This document shows positions 34,905-46,277 of a DNA stretch of 64,000 nt, one piece after another (the stretch's first letter is position 1; each line of letters begins with the position of its first letter). The position numbers were made by a program, and so were the translations under genes. The stretch covers positions 39,614,175 to 39,678,174 of the forward strand of contig CM047426.1 in the NCBI GenBank assembly GCA_026168455.1, given 5' to 3'. The notes below the pieces were generated by a model. The model had not been told where the DNA came from and ran no database searches. It worked only from the letters and a program-made list of their open reading frames with translations. This DNA comes from Theocolax elegans (lineage: Eukaryota > Arthropoda > Insecta > Hymenoptera > Cerocephalidae).

Positions 34905-35975
34905 TGTAACAGGGTTATTCTCGTGCGTCAGGAGGGTTTTAATAGTCCTGTGCATATCCTCAATGCACAGGAAATATTCTCCGTATATCGATCAGCTGTA
35001 TTACCAGACAGCTAACCGATCGTCAGAACCGTCCTTGGAATGGTGCGAGCTAGCCTCAAGCTCCGCACGACGACGTCTTCCCTGTGTACAATGTGTGCAC
35101 TTACCTAGTGTACACTTATCCTCCGTCGATGCTCGTGCTCGGCTACTCAGTTGTGTGTCGTGCGCAGTACAATGCACCACACCCGCGGGGCATGGCGGTA
35201 TTCGCCTTCGGGGACAGGGAGTAATCGCCGGTTAATCAATAATTACTCGAAATTAAAGATAGCTAATTAATTTATTAAGAGGAAATAAAATAAGAGAAAT
35301 ATTACAATATGATGAGCCAAGGCAAAGTCGAACCTTGGCTCAAAGCAAATAAGGTTATTCGCGTAACCTCTGAAAATATAAAACAACGTGTGTGTGTGTG
35401 TGCGCCCGCCGCAATCTACGCGTCGAGACTCGCGGTCTCGATCTACTCAGGGGTACGCGATTATACCAGGTATCGAGTAGCTGGTTAGGCAGAAGGCCGG
35501 GTATGGATAAATTATTGCCGGAGTGTGGAGCACTCCGGCTTATCGAACGCGTATCTACGCAATAGAGAGAGAGACGCGGCGAGAGCGTCCGGCCTCTCGC
35601 CCGAACGATACGATGCGTCGGGGTACCGCTCGCGAATCGCGTCGTGCCGTCGAACCGGCGTACGCCTGGCCAGGACTTACTTGTTTCCTCGATGTCACGG
35701 GTTGGTAGTCTCGGCGTCCGTGCCCACGCTTTTTCTCTGGCTCTCTCTCTCGTTCTCTCGGAACTCCCTTTTCTCTCTCTCACTCCTTCGATACGGCTGG
35801 AGGTCGCAGGGCCTTGCTTAACTTCGAGTTGGTCGCGGCGCGAACCGAACGATACTGCCGGTGTGTCGTGCACACCGGCTCTCCGACGCGCTCGCGCATG
35901 CGCCTTACGCGTCTTCAACGGTAGACTCACGCGATCGGTACGATTTTCGACTCGCGTGAACCGTTTACCGTTACA
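34905..35975 (-). repeat. 5' LTR of 10-kb element
   Basis: Nearly identical to 25932-27002; visible differences include cgtgcgtc for cgtacgtc, ttggaatgg for ttggagtgg, and gtcgcggcg for gtcgcgtcg. Confidence 0.95.
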
Positions 35976-36147
35976 ATATATATAAAATGTCGAATTGAGA
36001 ACCTCCTCCTTTTTTCACAGTTGGTTAAAAATAAGAATTTAATTTTTATTTCTTATTTTTAGCTAAATGAAATATAAATTAATAAATTTGTTTCACTTGA
36101 AATTAAATGTATGCTTGTATAGACAATTATAAACCAAATTTACTTAC
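35976..36147. other. Intron remnant right of the 10-kb element
   Basis: AT-rich 172 bp joining the LTR element to the donor of exon 5 (gtaagt, read on the minus strand, at 36147). No gene. Confidence 0.5.
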
Positions 36148-37436
36148 TTGTAAAGCATTTAAACCTTCTTTAAAAAGTAAATTATTTTCTTCTAAATGAT
36201 TTAAATCTTTAAAATTTTCAATTTTATAGTTCAAGCATTTTACTCGCTGATTTTTGGTTTTAAGAAGCTTTTTTGTTTCTGCAACATAACTTTGAACTAT
36301 ACTAAAACTAACATCTGAAGTAAAATCATCTCTTCGAAGATCCCCAATAGAGCGTGGATTACAAAATCTCTTTGGACCTGTTAGCGGTAATTCGCTATAC
36401 TTTCTGTAATAAAAATAAGTTACACAACAAACTTTAGGCCTTTTGTGTATTAATAAATGCATTGTTTTGTAAATCATATACATATTTCTTTATTGTTATA
36501 AACTAACCTTTTTGTGGAACATTTATTCTGATCAATTTCTGTACATTTTCCAACTGCACTTATATTTTTAGTCACATTTTGCATAGCATGTGACATATCT
36601 TGAACAGTTGAATTGCCATTCAATTCATAACTTTCCCCTACTGCAACTACTTGATTCTGTAATGAGGCATCTTTATTCGAATCCCTTTCTTCTAACGGAG
36701 CATCATTTTTTCCACTCACATGTTCTCTGTTTAAGAAAATATATTATTAAATAATACACGGACTCTTAGAAACAAATTTACAATACTATTCAGACTTACT
36801 CTTCTAACTGAACAATTTCATTCTCTTTATCACCTGTACTTTCAGGTATTGATTGCACGTTTCTTCTATAAATAAAATATTAATTAATATTATTTTCAAA
36901 AATATAGTAAATACAATTATAAAGTATTAGTTACTATTTACCTGTCAAAATGCTGTGTTAAGTTTATTGATGGAACCGCATTAGGTAATAGAAATCTCCT
37001 TACGGCATCACCAAATACTTTATAATGAACATTAGACTCGTTGAAGTGCCTGCTACACACAGAACTGCTTTTACTCACTTCTCTTCTTATTACACTAATC
37101 CATTTTAACCTTACATCTTCTTTTTTGGGAAGGCTGAAAAGTAGATACAATTGTTGAATATTTTTAATTAAGAATTTATTCTATAAACAAATCAGAAAAA
37201 TTTTCGTGTTTGCGTCATATGCTATTAACTTTCACAGCTATCATAATTTATTTTCTAGAAATGCATGCACAAACAATATATATATTAAAATAAATAAAAT
37301 CGTACTACGATATATTAAAGAAAATATAACCTCAAACTCTCAGATACTTTACTATTTGTAATTTTACTTACCTGTGAAAAGATACATCTTCTATTTCTCC
37401 CGAAGTTAAATTACATATACAGCACTTCCAAACCAT
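36148..37436 (-). pseudogene. P transposase exons 1-5 (THAP domain, coiled coil)
   Basis: Five minus-strand exons with GT-AG borders and matching phases: 37436-37372, 37133-36942, 36865-36800, 36726-36508, 36403-36148 (266 codons in all). Exon 1 begins MVWKCCICNLTSGEIEDVSF and exon 2 supplies the rest of a THAP zinc finger: CCIC, a later VCSRHF (CxxH pair), then RFLLPNAVPSI. THAP domains bind the transposon's own DNA ends. Exon 5 has RSIGDLRRDDF and a leucine/lysine-rich stretch compatible with a dimerising coiled coil, as in P transposases. The splice from exon 5 (phase 0) leads to the catalytic exon at 24467, across an intron now holding a 10-kb LTR element. Confidence 0.75.
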
Positions 37437-37557
37437 TTTTAATTAATGTTTTATTTATTTCAAACCACTAACATTTTATTTACATAGTGTCTCTATCCTA
37501 TATGTACAATATATATGTATGTATACGTTGTCGATAATATCCACTGCTTCTGTTATA

Positions 37558-38010
37558 GACTACAGGCCCATGTCAAAAATTGATGGGTCATTTGAACCAC
37601 CAGAAGTCCTATATAGAATGATATAAGGGTATAAAATAATAAGATTCAGCACTATGCCGTCACTTGTAAGCTGTCCAACTGAGTGCAGGTGAGATTTCAA
37701 AAGCACAGGTAGAGTGAGTACATTTTGGGCATGTATTTTTGTACGGCATTCTTACCATCAATAGATTCATGGAAAATAATATGAAAACACGCAGTGCCGT
37801 ACAAAAGTAGTGCGCCACAAAGTCGGAAAAATTTGTGATTTTCCGGCGATTTTTAGGGTAAATTTGGTCATTCGATTATGTACGGCATCAGTTCCATACA
37901 ATTTCAATACCTCTTCTAATTTATAATTCATCAACGCCGTACAAAAAATCATGCGACAAGGGGAAGAAATCGAGGGTTGCAACCCCCTCCTTTTCCGTGG
38001 TCCGGGGGGT
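37558..38010 (+). repeat. Left long TIR
   Basis: About 450 bp, inverted copy of 45261-45713. It contains five GCCGTAC or GTACGGC heptamers between 37741 and 38028, the last just past the arm. Any ORF within it is a shadow. Confidence 0.9.
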
Positions 38011-38778
38011 GATTTGAAAAAGTACGGCATCGGTTTCAAAATATTATCCAGCACTCAAAAGTACTATTAAAATTAACGCCGTCAAAGAATTATTGTTCGT
38101 TTGACTGTATATTAATAATTATCTTAATTTCCTCGAATAGTTGATTTATAAAGCTGAAAGGTTATTTGATCACATACGGCAACTTTTTTTTCAACATGAT
38201 ATTGTTAAATACAATTGCTATATATCATCGCCGTTCAAAAGAAACTGTTCTAAAAAAAATGATAGAGAAATACAAAAAATTAATTTTTTTTAATTATTTC
38301 AAAAGTTTCAATAATCATAAATCAATAAAATTTTGCAATTTTGTACATATTATCGTGGTTTTAAATAGTATTCAGGTAAGTAATTCAGAAAAAAATTATG
38401 CCGTACATTTTAATGCAAACCATATTTTCAGGATGTTGAAAATGACAGTACCATTTCAGGGGTACTTTATGGTCTTCTGATACTATACGGTATTCACATA
38501 TTTTTGAAAAGAACAATTGATAATATGCATCAATCATTATACCGTCTATGTGAAATGCAACGGTATGTATATTACACTCAAGAATTGAAAACTGTGAATG
38601 TCAGTACGAACAGTTTTGTAAACTTTTTTACGTAATATATATTTCAAACATTAATATAAATTGTTTAATCTTTTAAAAAAAGGATACTACAATTTTATAG
38701 AAAAATTTGATGTATATTTAATTAATTAATTTAATTATCTTTTCAAAATTGAATAAATAAGGTTTCTCTTTAAAATTA
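38011..38778. promoter_or_regulatory. Subterminal region, left side
   Basis: AT-rich, with further GCCGTAC-like words (38022, 38400) and variants such as tacggc near 38176 and gccgttc near 38231. It probably holds recombinase-binding sites and the gene's 3' UTR. No ORF is supported. Confidence 0.4.
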
Positions 38779-41700
38779 TTATTCATTATCCGAATCACCC
38801 ACTGAGTCGTTATCGGAATCAAAGTCCTCATTGACGTCAGAATTCTCTTCTCCATCATTTTCTGAAACATGAATATGTGTTCATAATCAAATTCTTACGT
38901 ACAAGTTAAAAAAAAAGCAAGGATAAATTTATTTACCTGTAACTTCCTCCGCTTCTTCGCCTGATTCCTCATCTTCTGTAATATCACAGACTTTTTTAGG
39001 GTATTCCTCGCCGTCAAACCAGTAGAAATCATATCGACCGTCATTCAAAACCCATCCGTAACTTATTGGTAGCAATGTAGACGGAATTTTGGTGTACGCA
39101 TTACACCAAATTTGTGCTATGTACGTCGTCCTCTTCATGTGTTCCTGTAACTCCCGAAAACAAGGAGGAAACGACGTCGCTTCTAATTTCATGACTGATT
39201 TCCTGAAAGCTTCATTGGTGCTCTTCGGCGTATATATCCTATCGAATATTATGCATCTTGCTTCGTTGACTGTTTTCCTCGCTTTTACATTGTATAAAAC
39301 GCATACATATTCTTGCAGAACATTGAAAGTTTGTTCCATGAGATATGGATCTGCAATGAACGATTCTTGCCCCATTGCAATAAATGCGTGTTGGAACCTT
39401 TCAGATTTCTCCAATAATTTGAAGGGTCTATTTTTACCCTTTCTATAAAATGCGGGATTGAAATCGCATCCCGTAAAAGCATGGAATGCTGCCAACGAAG
39501 AGCAAAGCTTCTCGCCCAAGTCATTGTAAACAGCACAAACGTCGATATTGTTTACGTTGTTGCCGGTTCCAAGTTGCATCCATATTTTACGATCTAGATT
39601 AAATTGATCTTCGCCTACATTTACTAGAATTTGTTTCAGATTTGTCAATAATATTATTAAAATATCAGTATCAGAACACTTGATCAAAATGTTAGTATTT
39701 GACCCTACAGCGCAAACGTGATATACTATTTTGGTATCAGCTTCTTCGTGAGCACTGCAAGTGTACTTCTCTGATACTTCTCTTACGACAGATTCTGCCG
39801 ATTTTCTGTAAGAATGACACAGCTGATAGTTGAGAAATACTTTCTGTGTAGGTTTGATTAACGAAGCTTTGTCCTGAGTCGACCAATCATTGACGAGGAA
39901 CTGAACAAATGCTTGCTTGAATTTTATGTTCTTTAATTCGGAGATAAAATTTGCAGGACGTTTTGTTTGAGGTCCTTCAATTACAAAATCATCATTTCGT
40001 AAGTTTTCTCGTATAGAATGTTCGTAATCTTTTATGCTAGGCTCCGGGTAAGTATCGAAGATCACGTGGACTTCCTTAGCTACATGATTTGTGAGATTAC
40101 GGAGTAAATTATAACTGATAGCGCCGAAGGTAGTAGGAATATCTCGAAGTGTATAGAGATAAAAAAATCCATCAATAATCACGACATCCAATTCTTTAGG
40201 AATACTTTCAACAATTTTTTCTCTATCTATCAAAGGCTTTACTAGTTTTGATTTATCTGTTTTATTAATGGTTCCATCCATATGACACAGCGATAGAGGA
40301 ACAGGTGTTAGAGGGTATTCTAGAACCTTCTCGATCTCTACATTTTGTTTTAGAGATATACCTAATAATCTTCCAAATAAATCTCTGTGTAGTTTAACCT
40401 CTTCTACCTTTCCACCTTTACGTTTGACTATTTTCTTGACTTTAAAAGTATGAATAACATTTCTCTGGATAGGTTGTTCAAAACGACGTGGATTTGATGC
40501 ACATTGTTCTAAAAATCTTTTCCTCTGCTCATCTCCAATTTCTACGACATTCATTAGAAATTCTTGGACTTCATGACTCGCAGACTGTCCGTTACAAATA
40601 TTGTATAACAAGTTATCTTTTAATGAAGATGAAAATGGATTCAAACGATTGTTAATATTGTCTTGAAATTGTTGTATTTGAAGTCGACTTTTGTCAATTT
40701 TGTTTTTCCTCAAATCATTAGTGAATTCTTCTCGTTTTTTCATTAGCACTTCGGCGAGTACGTGAGAGATAATTTGCGTTCGTAGAGCATGGCTTTTGCT
40801 CCACCTTTGACGAGCAGATATAGAGTTTTTCATGCAAGCAATACCAGTTGATCGTTTAGCAGCATCAGCATTGATCGTACTTTCAACAGTGAAGTCTACT
40901 TCTCGCCTAGAAAAAGTCTTATTAGTTCTTTTTATCCCCACTACAACATTCAATCCAGGATATGATTGTTCTACATTTTCTAAGTTGCAATGGTATAAAG
41001 TAAGGTATCTCGCATAATTTTGATGATTGAAGACAAAAAACAGATTGGCAATGAGTGGCAGAGTATATTTGTACAAATCGATATCACCCGTGCGAATACT
41101 TCGGTCGAAAAGAAAGTAGTTGTTAATCATTTCAACATAAGTAAGATAGAATTTCGGTGTACATCCATGATCGCCATTCAACGTTTTTCTACGGAAGTCT
41201 TCATATTTATGTAGTATATCTAGAAATTCAACATTATCTACTGTAGGGTATGTAACTAATTTTCCATTAATATCTTCACCTTTCCGATTTTGAAAAACTT
41301 TCAAGAAGTCTAAAGATTCATCGCTTACTGACACATTTTCTTTCTCTATGAAAAATTTGAAATGCATTATTTCAATAGAAACAGACATGAGAGGATGTAA
41401 ACGTTTACATCTGTTAAAGTGCTTTCCGGTAAGAAATGAGTTTACAGAACCACTCGCCAATAATCCTGAATGAATTAAAATGTCCGATAAACCACAATTT
41501 TCAATGTATTTACCAATCGCTTTGAACTGCGACATTGCTACGTGGAAAGGTCCCAAGTGAACAAAAATGCGTTTCAATGTAGAGTTCTCATTCCTTCTCA
41601 GCTCAGAATTTTGTATTTTCAACGATTTACTAGCTATGGCCAAATCATAATGTACCTGCGCGTAATGTTGTCCGCATTCTTCAGCACCTCTAATACTCTT

Positions 41701-44700
41701 CATCATAGTTTCAAGAACAACGTAATCTTTGGTGGGTGATTCATTGATAGGGGTTAAGTAGAAAACGTCTTGAATAATACTTTTGTCATTGGCAATCAAA
41801 GCGTTAAATCCTACCCACATTGGTGTAGGTATCTTTAAAGCATGGCTTATCATCCATACTCTGTCTAACGTTTTAGCTTCTTTTAAATTAGTAGGTACGT
41901 TATCGTTTACCGGCAATTGGAGAGTGCCTTCAAACTTTGGAGTTTCTGTTAGTGGTGGAATAACGAGAGTATCAGCTTCGTAATGTCTGCGGAATCGTTT
42001 TCTAGGAGGCGGGTTACTTTCAATACCATCGTTACTTTCCTCAGAAGATATTTCAGCTTGTGGAGCATGATCTTGGAACGAAATTCCAACCGTATCGTGC
42101 ATAGTTTCTTTGCCATCACATGTCTCCACGTATCGATCAAAATTATCGAAAGCAAAACCACTATTGAGAGATGATTGTAATACCATACCAGCAGGGCATA
42201 CTTTATTTGTTTCCGAGATATTATAGGTCGCTTCTGTCTCCAATTCTAATACTTTCGAGTACGAAATGCAGTGTCCGTAGGAATGTAAGAGGCGTAAAAG
42301 CTTTTCACTACTGGTCAAACTTTTGACTGTTATTCCAAGAGTTATATGTTTAGATGTCTTAACTCTTCCTCTATGAATTGCATAGATAACATCAGAAGCA
42401 TAAGACTTTGCTAAGACCAACAATTTCGGGTCTTTTATTCTATCCACGTCACCTCCAGTTAACATAAGGCAATAAAAACGTAATAGTTCATATGGAATTT
42501 CACATTCACCTTTGATAAGTTTTGGCGCAGTTACATTATCATTGATTGGATTTTTTTCTACTCTCAGAATAATCTTGCGTAAAAATAACGCCGAAGAATT
42601 GATAGTGCTTTCTTCATTCACGTAAGTCATGTCAATATTTTCTAGAGTAGCACTAGCAGAAACAATGTGTTTACTTCCACGATTGTGAATAATAATGACA
42701 GAGTCTTTGAAATTTTCCAAAATTTCACTTTGCAAATTAGAGGTGTCAAAACATTTTGGTAATTTTTCGTTATCATACTCTTCCAATAAGAACTGTCTGA
42801 ATAAATTGAGCAAAAAAGAATATTGAAATATGCGCATATGTTCGACAATTTCCTCCTGAATGAATATAAACAAATTCTCACGAGCTCGCTCGTGTTTCTG
42901 TCTCCTTAGGTGCCAATCAGTATTATCTTTCTTTTGCCTGGACTTGTTCAAATATTCTGTCTTGCAAACTCTATGATATGGTATGGGTACTGACATTTCT
43001 TGACATTGATCAATTCTTTGTAAAATTGATAAATCATATTTTTGAGTAGCTATATCTATAACAATCTGAAATGTTTCATAATGTTTGTCAACTTTAGCGA
43101 AGCTGCATGCCATAAGCTGGCGGTGATGTCTTTTGCGAATTTGTGCGCAAAATACACAAGCACTTGGATAATGTTCAGAAGATATGTGCTCTTCAGGTTC
43201 TTCGTTATTTTCGCTGAAAAAAAGTATTATTCTAATTATTCAAAGTACCTTGCAAATTGTCTCAATACTTGTAATTTTAGTTTTATAATAAGTAAAACTG
43301 TTCAAAATTTTTGTACGGTTTCAATGAAAACAATTTTTTTTAATCAAAAGGTTGATTCAATTAATATTAGTGAAACGATTGAGATAAATTTTGATACATA
43401 ATTTCTCAATGTGAATTTCAATATACCTTCGCAATTTGGTAAGTTTTGACAAAGGTGAAGCTCTATCTTCTTCGAAATTGGAAACGCCAAAATCGAAATT
43501 TAAAAATAAAATATATCTATAAGTCATTAAAAATTTTATTTGACTATAAAAAAAAATTGTTGACAGCAATTTTTATATAATATATGACAGCAGAAATATT
43601 ATTTTTATTATACACAGGGAGTGATTGTAAATATTAAAAAGTTTATAAGAGTAGTTTGTATTGCACATCCAATTATTATTGAAGAATGATACAATACTTA
43701 AACTCCATAAAAAGTTTATTAAATATATCAATCACATACTTCAATTTGGAGTAAATGATATTTTTTTCGCATGGAAAAAAGTTAATGTTGGTTTTAATTT
43801 TGTAGTTATCATTCAAATGTACAATTACAATTACATGTAATGCAATACTTTTCACAATTTACTATATAACATTATATGTACTATACTTTATGTATAAAAT
43901 AATATGAAGGACGTTCGATAATTACAGCATTCACTGATTAAAATTTATGAAGTGTTGAATCCTGATTTGTTTTATTATCTTATGAATCCATAAGAATTTT
44001 CAATACTTTTTCAATCAAAGTTTTAAGCAGGAGGAGAATGCTAGTAATTGTTCAATCAAGAATAAAATCATCAATTAACTATTCAAGAATACGAAATTTT
44101 ATTGTATGCTATTGACAAAAATCGAGACATATTGAAGAAAATATAAACGGTTCCTCGAGTTTGCAAACGCTAGCAGAAATGCGATAGAAACACAATACAC
44201 GAGCTGTCGAACGTCCTCAAACTCCGAATTGTATGCCTTTGTTTATTCATGTATCTTCTATTATATTTAAAGTTAGATTAGATAAAACCATTTTTACTAT
44301 TAGCTAACGACAAATATAAATGCGATGTACTAGATATTTTTAGCAACTTGTAATAAATACAAATTATTACCCTGCATTATTATCGAGTGGATTCTCATCG
44401 GCACCAACAATTTCTTCAATTTTTCGTTTTCCAGATAAGTTTGTTAATTGTTTATAGCACTTTTGATGATATCCTTTTTCTTCCAGATCCTTGGGCAATT
44501 GAATTAAAGAAACATCCATGGATCTTCTGGAGGTGTTAGGTTGTTGCTTTTTCCTAATCTCAATCGCTTTGATGCAGTTTTTTAAAATTGCGCTCGATAA
44601 ACATTTTACCCGGTTGTCAATTGGATCGCCCCGCAAACTGCAAATGAAACAAACAAGTTCTTGCTCTTTTTCTTGAACACTTTTTTCTCTTTCACTGGAA

Positions 44701-44726
44701 TTTTCATTTTCCTCGTAGTCCGACAT
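38779..44726 (-). CDS. Transposon protein, 3 exons, two CxxC...YHxxC modules and a PIN/XRN-like domain
   Basis: Exons 44726-44371, 43213-38937 and 38861-38779 have GT-AG borders and compatible phases, giving about 1571 residues with no internal stop. Residues 26-90 form a zinc-type module (CFIC ... YHQKC); a second follows at about 138-202 (CVFC ... YHRVC). After a long unassigned middle, the C-terminal part has DVVIIDGFFYLY, VHVIFDTYPEPSIK, EEADTK (about 1275), SDTDIL (about 1299) and FTGCD (about 1365). These acidic positions resemble PIN/XRN/FEN-type nucleases. The third exon adds an acidic tail, SDVNEDFDSDNDSVGDSDNE. It is presumably the element's recombinase or an accessory nuclease. That role is inference; which residues act in transposition is unknown. 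The first intron is 1157 bp, the second 75 bp. Confidence 0.7.
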
Positions 44727-45260
44727 TATCGGAGAGCTCGCAACACATGTATATTGAATCTCTGCGTCTATTACGGCTCATTAGAGCTACGCGTCCCTCA
44801 CAATAATATACCACATACAGCAACAATCATATAGATACAATGTAAACAGATATAGATATATGCCTAGAAATCCTAAATGCCCGAACAAAACTTCGCTCCG
44901 TAAGATGTATATAAACACACACACGCACACACGCGCGCGCAGGCACATGTATGCATTGAACATTTACATTAAAAAAAAAGTATTTTAATGAATACTTATA
45001 TGTAAATATTATTTTTATGAACTTTCAGATTTGTTCGGCATTGACTTTTCATAGACAATTGCATTAAATTCACTATCTGAATGCCGTATAATAAAATATT
45101 GTACCAACAATCACCGAAAAGTACATTTCGTTACATGGATTTTTCTGGAGTTTTTTTCATCTTACTGGCGTTTGGCCCAACAAAAATATACGGCATTTAA
45201 GAAAATCTTATCTATGCATGAAATACTTTCAAAATAAATTGATTTTATGTTGTGTCAAAT
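44727..45260. promoter_or_regulatory. Upstream region of the long-TIR element gene
   Basis: Contains the likely promoter and 5' UTR, an (AC)n/(GC)n microsatellite at about 44915-44945, and the motif variants gccgtat (45083) and tacggc (45190). No TATA box was fixed with confidence. Confidence 0.35.
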
Positions 45261-45713
45261 GATCCCCCGGACCGCGGAAAGGGAGGGGGTTGCAACCCTC
45301 GATTTTTCCCATTGTCGCAAGATTTTTTGTACGGCCTTGATGGATTATAAATTAGAAGAGGTATTGAAATTGTATGGAACTGATGCCGTACATAATCGAA
45401 TGACCAAATTTACCCTAAAAATCGCCGGAAAATCACAAATTTTTCCGACTTTGTGGCGCACTACTTTTGTACGGCACTGCGTGTTTTCACATTATTTTCC
45501 ATGAATCTATTGATGGTAAGAATGCCGTACAAAAATACATGCCCAAAATGTACTCACTCTACCTGTGCTTTTGAAATCTCACCTGCACTCAGTTGGACAG
45601 CTTACAAGTGACGGCATAGTGCTGAATCTTATTATTTTATACCCTTATATCATTCTATATAGGACTTCTGGTGGTTCAAATGACCCATCAATTTTTGACA
45701 TGGGCCTGTAGTC
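45261..45713 (-). repeat. Right long TIR
   Basis: Inverted copy of the left arm with roughly ten differences. It holds four exact heptamers (45329, 45385, 45469, 45524). The 85-codon ORF starting at 45247 lies in it and is not a gene. Confidence 0.9.
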
Positions 45714-45717
45714 TATA

Positions 45718-45808
45718 CCACATCCCCACCACTTACATAGTTAAAGAAAGAGGTACTGTTGCAATACCTCTCTCTTTCTAATCGATGCTACAGATCCCAC
45801 CGTTGGGT
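45718..45808. promoter_or_regulatory. P-element 5' sequence between long-TIR element and right TIR
   Basis: With 37437-37553 this formed the upstream region of the P transposase before the 8.2-kb insertion separated the two parts. It holds a short hairpin, gaggtactg / cagtacctc-like, near 45750-45775. Confidence 0.4.
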
Positions 45809-45834
45809 GCGCAGTCTATCTCTATAAGTCTATG
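45809..45834 (-). repeat. Right TIR of P-superfamily element
   Basis: Reverse complement of the left TIR, ending ...taagtctatg, followed at once by the TSD gaaaagat (45835-45842). Confidence 0.8.
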
Positions 45835-45842
45835 GAAAAGAT

Positions 45843-46277
45843 ATGGTAAGTCTCGATAATAATACAGAAAATAAAAAGGCATTAGCACAAAATGAAAATG
45901 TAGACGCAAACGAATTCGATGAAGAAAGGTTGTTAATTTCGACACGCATGTTACAAAAAATTCTAGAGGAAGGTTTAATGAATAATGGAATTCTGTGGAA
46001 TAATAACCAAGACATGGAAATGTTAATAAGTAATCTACTAATGGAAATAAAGTATCATGACAACTCAACAAATAACTCAAAGGAATTAAGAGGAAATCTA
46101 AATAAATTAGGAAATTATGTAAAACTACATGCCTTTGGGGGAGAATCTCATAAAAATGTTAACAAAGAAGGACTAGCAATAATATTTTGCATTAAGCATT
46201 TCCGACCGTATTTATTTGGACGAAAATTTTATCTTATAACAGATCATAAACCACTGGTATGGTTACAAACGCCTTGA
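45843..46277 (+). pseudogene. pol remnant of outer Ty3-like element (RNase H fragment)
   Basis: This resumes, in register, the ORF broken at 5265. After about 95 residues of linker it jumps to EGLAIIFCIKHFRPYLFGRK and LITDHKPLVWLQT, the second half of a Ty3-type RNase H. No reverse transcriptase motifs lie before it, so an internal deletion removed RT. The frame runs straight into LTR sequence at 46270 and stops there, so a second deletion removed the rest of RNase H and integrase. Both deletions look independent of the P insertion. Confidence 0.75.

Larger units (their letters stand above)
25932..35975 (-). mobile_element. 10-kb Ty3-like LTR retrotransposon (young)
   Basis: Minus-strand element bounded by 1071-bp LTRs (25932-27002, 34905-35975) that differ at only about four positions. 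It has a tRNA-Lys-type primer site, a purine tract, gag, a pol in protease-RT-RNase H-integrase order (Ty3 order) and a third ORF. Flanking atat (25928-25931, 35976-35979) fits a 4-bp TSD but lies in AT repeats. It occupies the intron between exons 5 and 6 of the P transposase, in the same orientation as that gene. Confidence 0.9.
37558..45713 (-). mobile_element. 8.2-kb DNA transposon with about 450-bp TIRs
   Basis: Left (37558-38010) and right (45261-45713) ends are inverted copies with few differences, starting GACTACAGGCCCATG. TATA flanks both sides (37554-37557, 45714-45717). Because TATA is a palindrome, a 2-bp TA duplication with longer TIRs is equally possible. It carries one intact three-exon gene on the minus strand and many GCCGTAC subterminal motifs. 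It inserted between the P transposase start (37436) and the P right TIR. Large DNA elements encoding proteins with this PIN/XRN-like signature occur in animals; a relation to the Academ superfamily is a guess. Confidence 0.85.
5266..45834 (-). mobile_element. P-superfamily (THAP) transposon with nested insertions
   Basis: Terminal inverted repeats of about 26 bp (5266-5291 and 45809-45834) begin YATAGACTTATAG and match at 25 of 26 positions. A perfect 8-bp TSD, GAAAAGAT, flanks them at 5258-5265 and 45835-45842; 8-bp TSDs are characteristic of P elements. The element carries a THAP-domain transposase on the minus strand (37436 to 6834). Four other elements sit inside it; without them it is about 6 kb. 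hAT elements also make 8-bp TSDs, but the transposase content points to the P superfamily. Confidence 0.8.

Noticed and set aside
45247..45504. 85-codon ORF on the plus strand, similar to one at 37767-38054
   Set aside because: Both lie in the inverted terminal repeats and arise from the repeat itself.
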